NCBI RefSeq assembly: GCF_001592045.1
Contig: NZ_BCWB01000046.1
Location: 1 to 64,000 of the forward strand
Direction of reading: 5' to 3'
DNA length: 64,000 nucleotides
Origin: Thermobifida fusca NBRC 14071 = JCM 3263
GTDB lineage: Bacteria > Actinomycetota > Actinomycetes > Streptosporangiales > Streptosporangiaceae
The position numbers and the translations under genes are program-made. Below the pieces are notes generated by a model. The model did not search any database. It was not told the origin of the DNA and saw only the letters and a list, made by a program, of their open reading frames with translations. Below are positions 63,884 to 64,000 of the stretch, piece after piece (the first letter of the stretch is position 1; every line of letters begins with the position of its first letter).

Positions 63884-64000
63884 TCAGGACAGCGACCGCT
63901 CCGCAGCTTCCACCACGTTCGTCAACAGCATGGCGCGGGTCATCGGCCCCACCCCGCCCGGGTTGGGGGACAGGTACCCGGCGACCTCGGCCACGTCCGG
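63884..64000 (-). CDS. folD: Methylenetetrahydrofolate dehydrogenase/cyclohydrolase, C-terminus (partial)
   Basis: Only the last 38 codons are inside the window. They read as the FolD C-terminal signature ([20 protein letters not shown] and ERSLS-stop), which is highly conserved. The enzyme interconverts methylene- and formyl-tetrahydrofolate. The co-oriented DUF3017 gene nearby supports the call. Confidence 0.9.
   Translation of the reverse strand, partial: PDVAEVAGYLSPNPGGVGPMTRAMLLTNVVEAAERSLS

Noticed and set aside
1-64000. CRISPR arrays, tRNA/rRNA genes, insertion sequences, att sites or a replication origin
   Set aside because: None was seen by reading intergenic regions on both strands; no regularly spaced repeats, cloverleaf arms, transposase motifs or DnaA-box clusters were found.

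Overview
The window is high-GC (roughly two thirds G+C) DNA with dense genes, many GTG and TTG starts, GTGA/ATGA stop-start overlaps and very few AT-rich spots. Gene content points to a filamentous actinomycete: coenzyme F420 biosynthesis, actinobacterial acyl-CoA carboxylase with an epsilon subunit, LpdA-type quinone reductase, DUF3017 beside folD, and three LCP cell-wall ligases. Overall it looks like a Thermobifida/Nocardiopsis relative (family Nocardiopsaceae). This assignment is an inference from gene content and order; no rRNA or marker comparison was possible. No rRNA, tRNA, insertion sequence, prophage or CRISPR array was seen.

Layout. 1-5.8 kb: a truncated membrane protein, then the F420 block fbiA-fbiB convergent with fbiC. 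5.9-14.1 kb: a methyltransferase, a flippase-like membrane protein, GT4 and GT2 glycosyltransferases, a GT-C-like membrane protein, a TIGR03089 protein and an LCP ligase. 14.1-20.8 kb: a two-part glycosyltransferase, a coiled-coil protein of unknown role, a UDP-sugar dehydrogenase and a RutE-like nitroreductase. 20.9-27.8 kb: a leftward set with a GT2, a CDP-alcohol phosphotransferase, an archaeal-type sn-glycerol-1-phosphate dehydrogenase, a nucleotidyltransferase, two halves of a DUF5941-type protein and a TagGH-like ABC exporter. 28.2-34.9 kb: an IspD/TarI-type cytidylyltransferase, a glycerophosphodiesterase, a GT2, a second LCP ligase, a membrane protein and UDP-glucose dehydrogenase. 34.9-41.6 kb: CoA-binding protein, purE-purK, GtrA, a two-component system, a metallo-hydrolase and a class III cyclase. 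41.8-49.3 kb: birA, PEP carboxylase and the acyl-CoA carboxylase operon. 49.6-64 kb: a Met/Gly-rich membrane protein, LpdA, a gamma-glutamylcyclotransferase-like protein, an orphan iron box, a PH-domain protein, adenosine deaminase, an M20 amidohydrolase, a carboxylate-amine ligase, a degenerate galactokinase, a third LCP ligase, isocitrate dehydrogenase, DUF3017, an FHA regulator and the end of folD.

How it works together. The 6-35 kb stretch reads as one large cell-envelope locus. It can make UDP-uronic acids and CDP-polyols, assemble glycan or polyol-phosphate chains, export them through an ABC-2 transporter and attach them to peptidoglycan by LCP enzymes. The most striking part is 22.0-26.1 kb. 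A dehydrogenase that should make sn-glycerol-1-phosphate (the archaeal enantiomer), a nucleotidyltransferase and CDP-alcohol phosphotransferases are translationally overlapped, next to a polymer exporter. That suggests an undescribed mirror-image glycerol-phosphate polymer or, alternatively, a thermoprotective phosphodiester solute.

Regulation visible in the sequence. Many genes have clear Shine-Dalgarno sites. Several unlinked genes (fbiC, both genes of the 6.6 kb divergent pair, the response regulator, ppc and the gene at 52.5 kb) instead have a TANNNT hexamer 6-7 nt before the start codon, as expected for leaderless transcripts. A strong IdeR/DmdR-type iron box at 53.3 kb has no recognisable target gene and may drive a small RNA.
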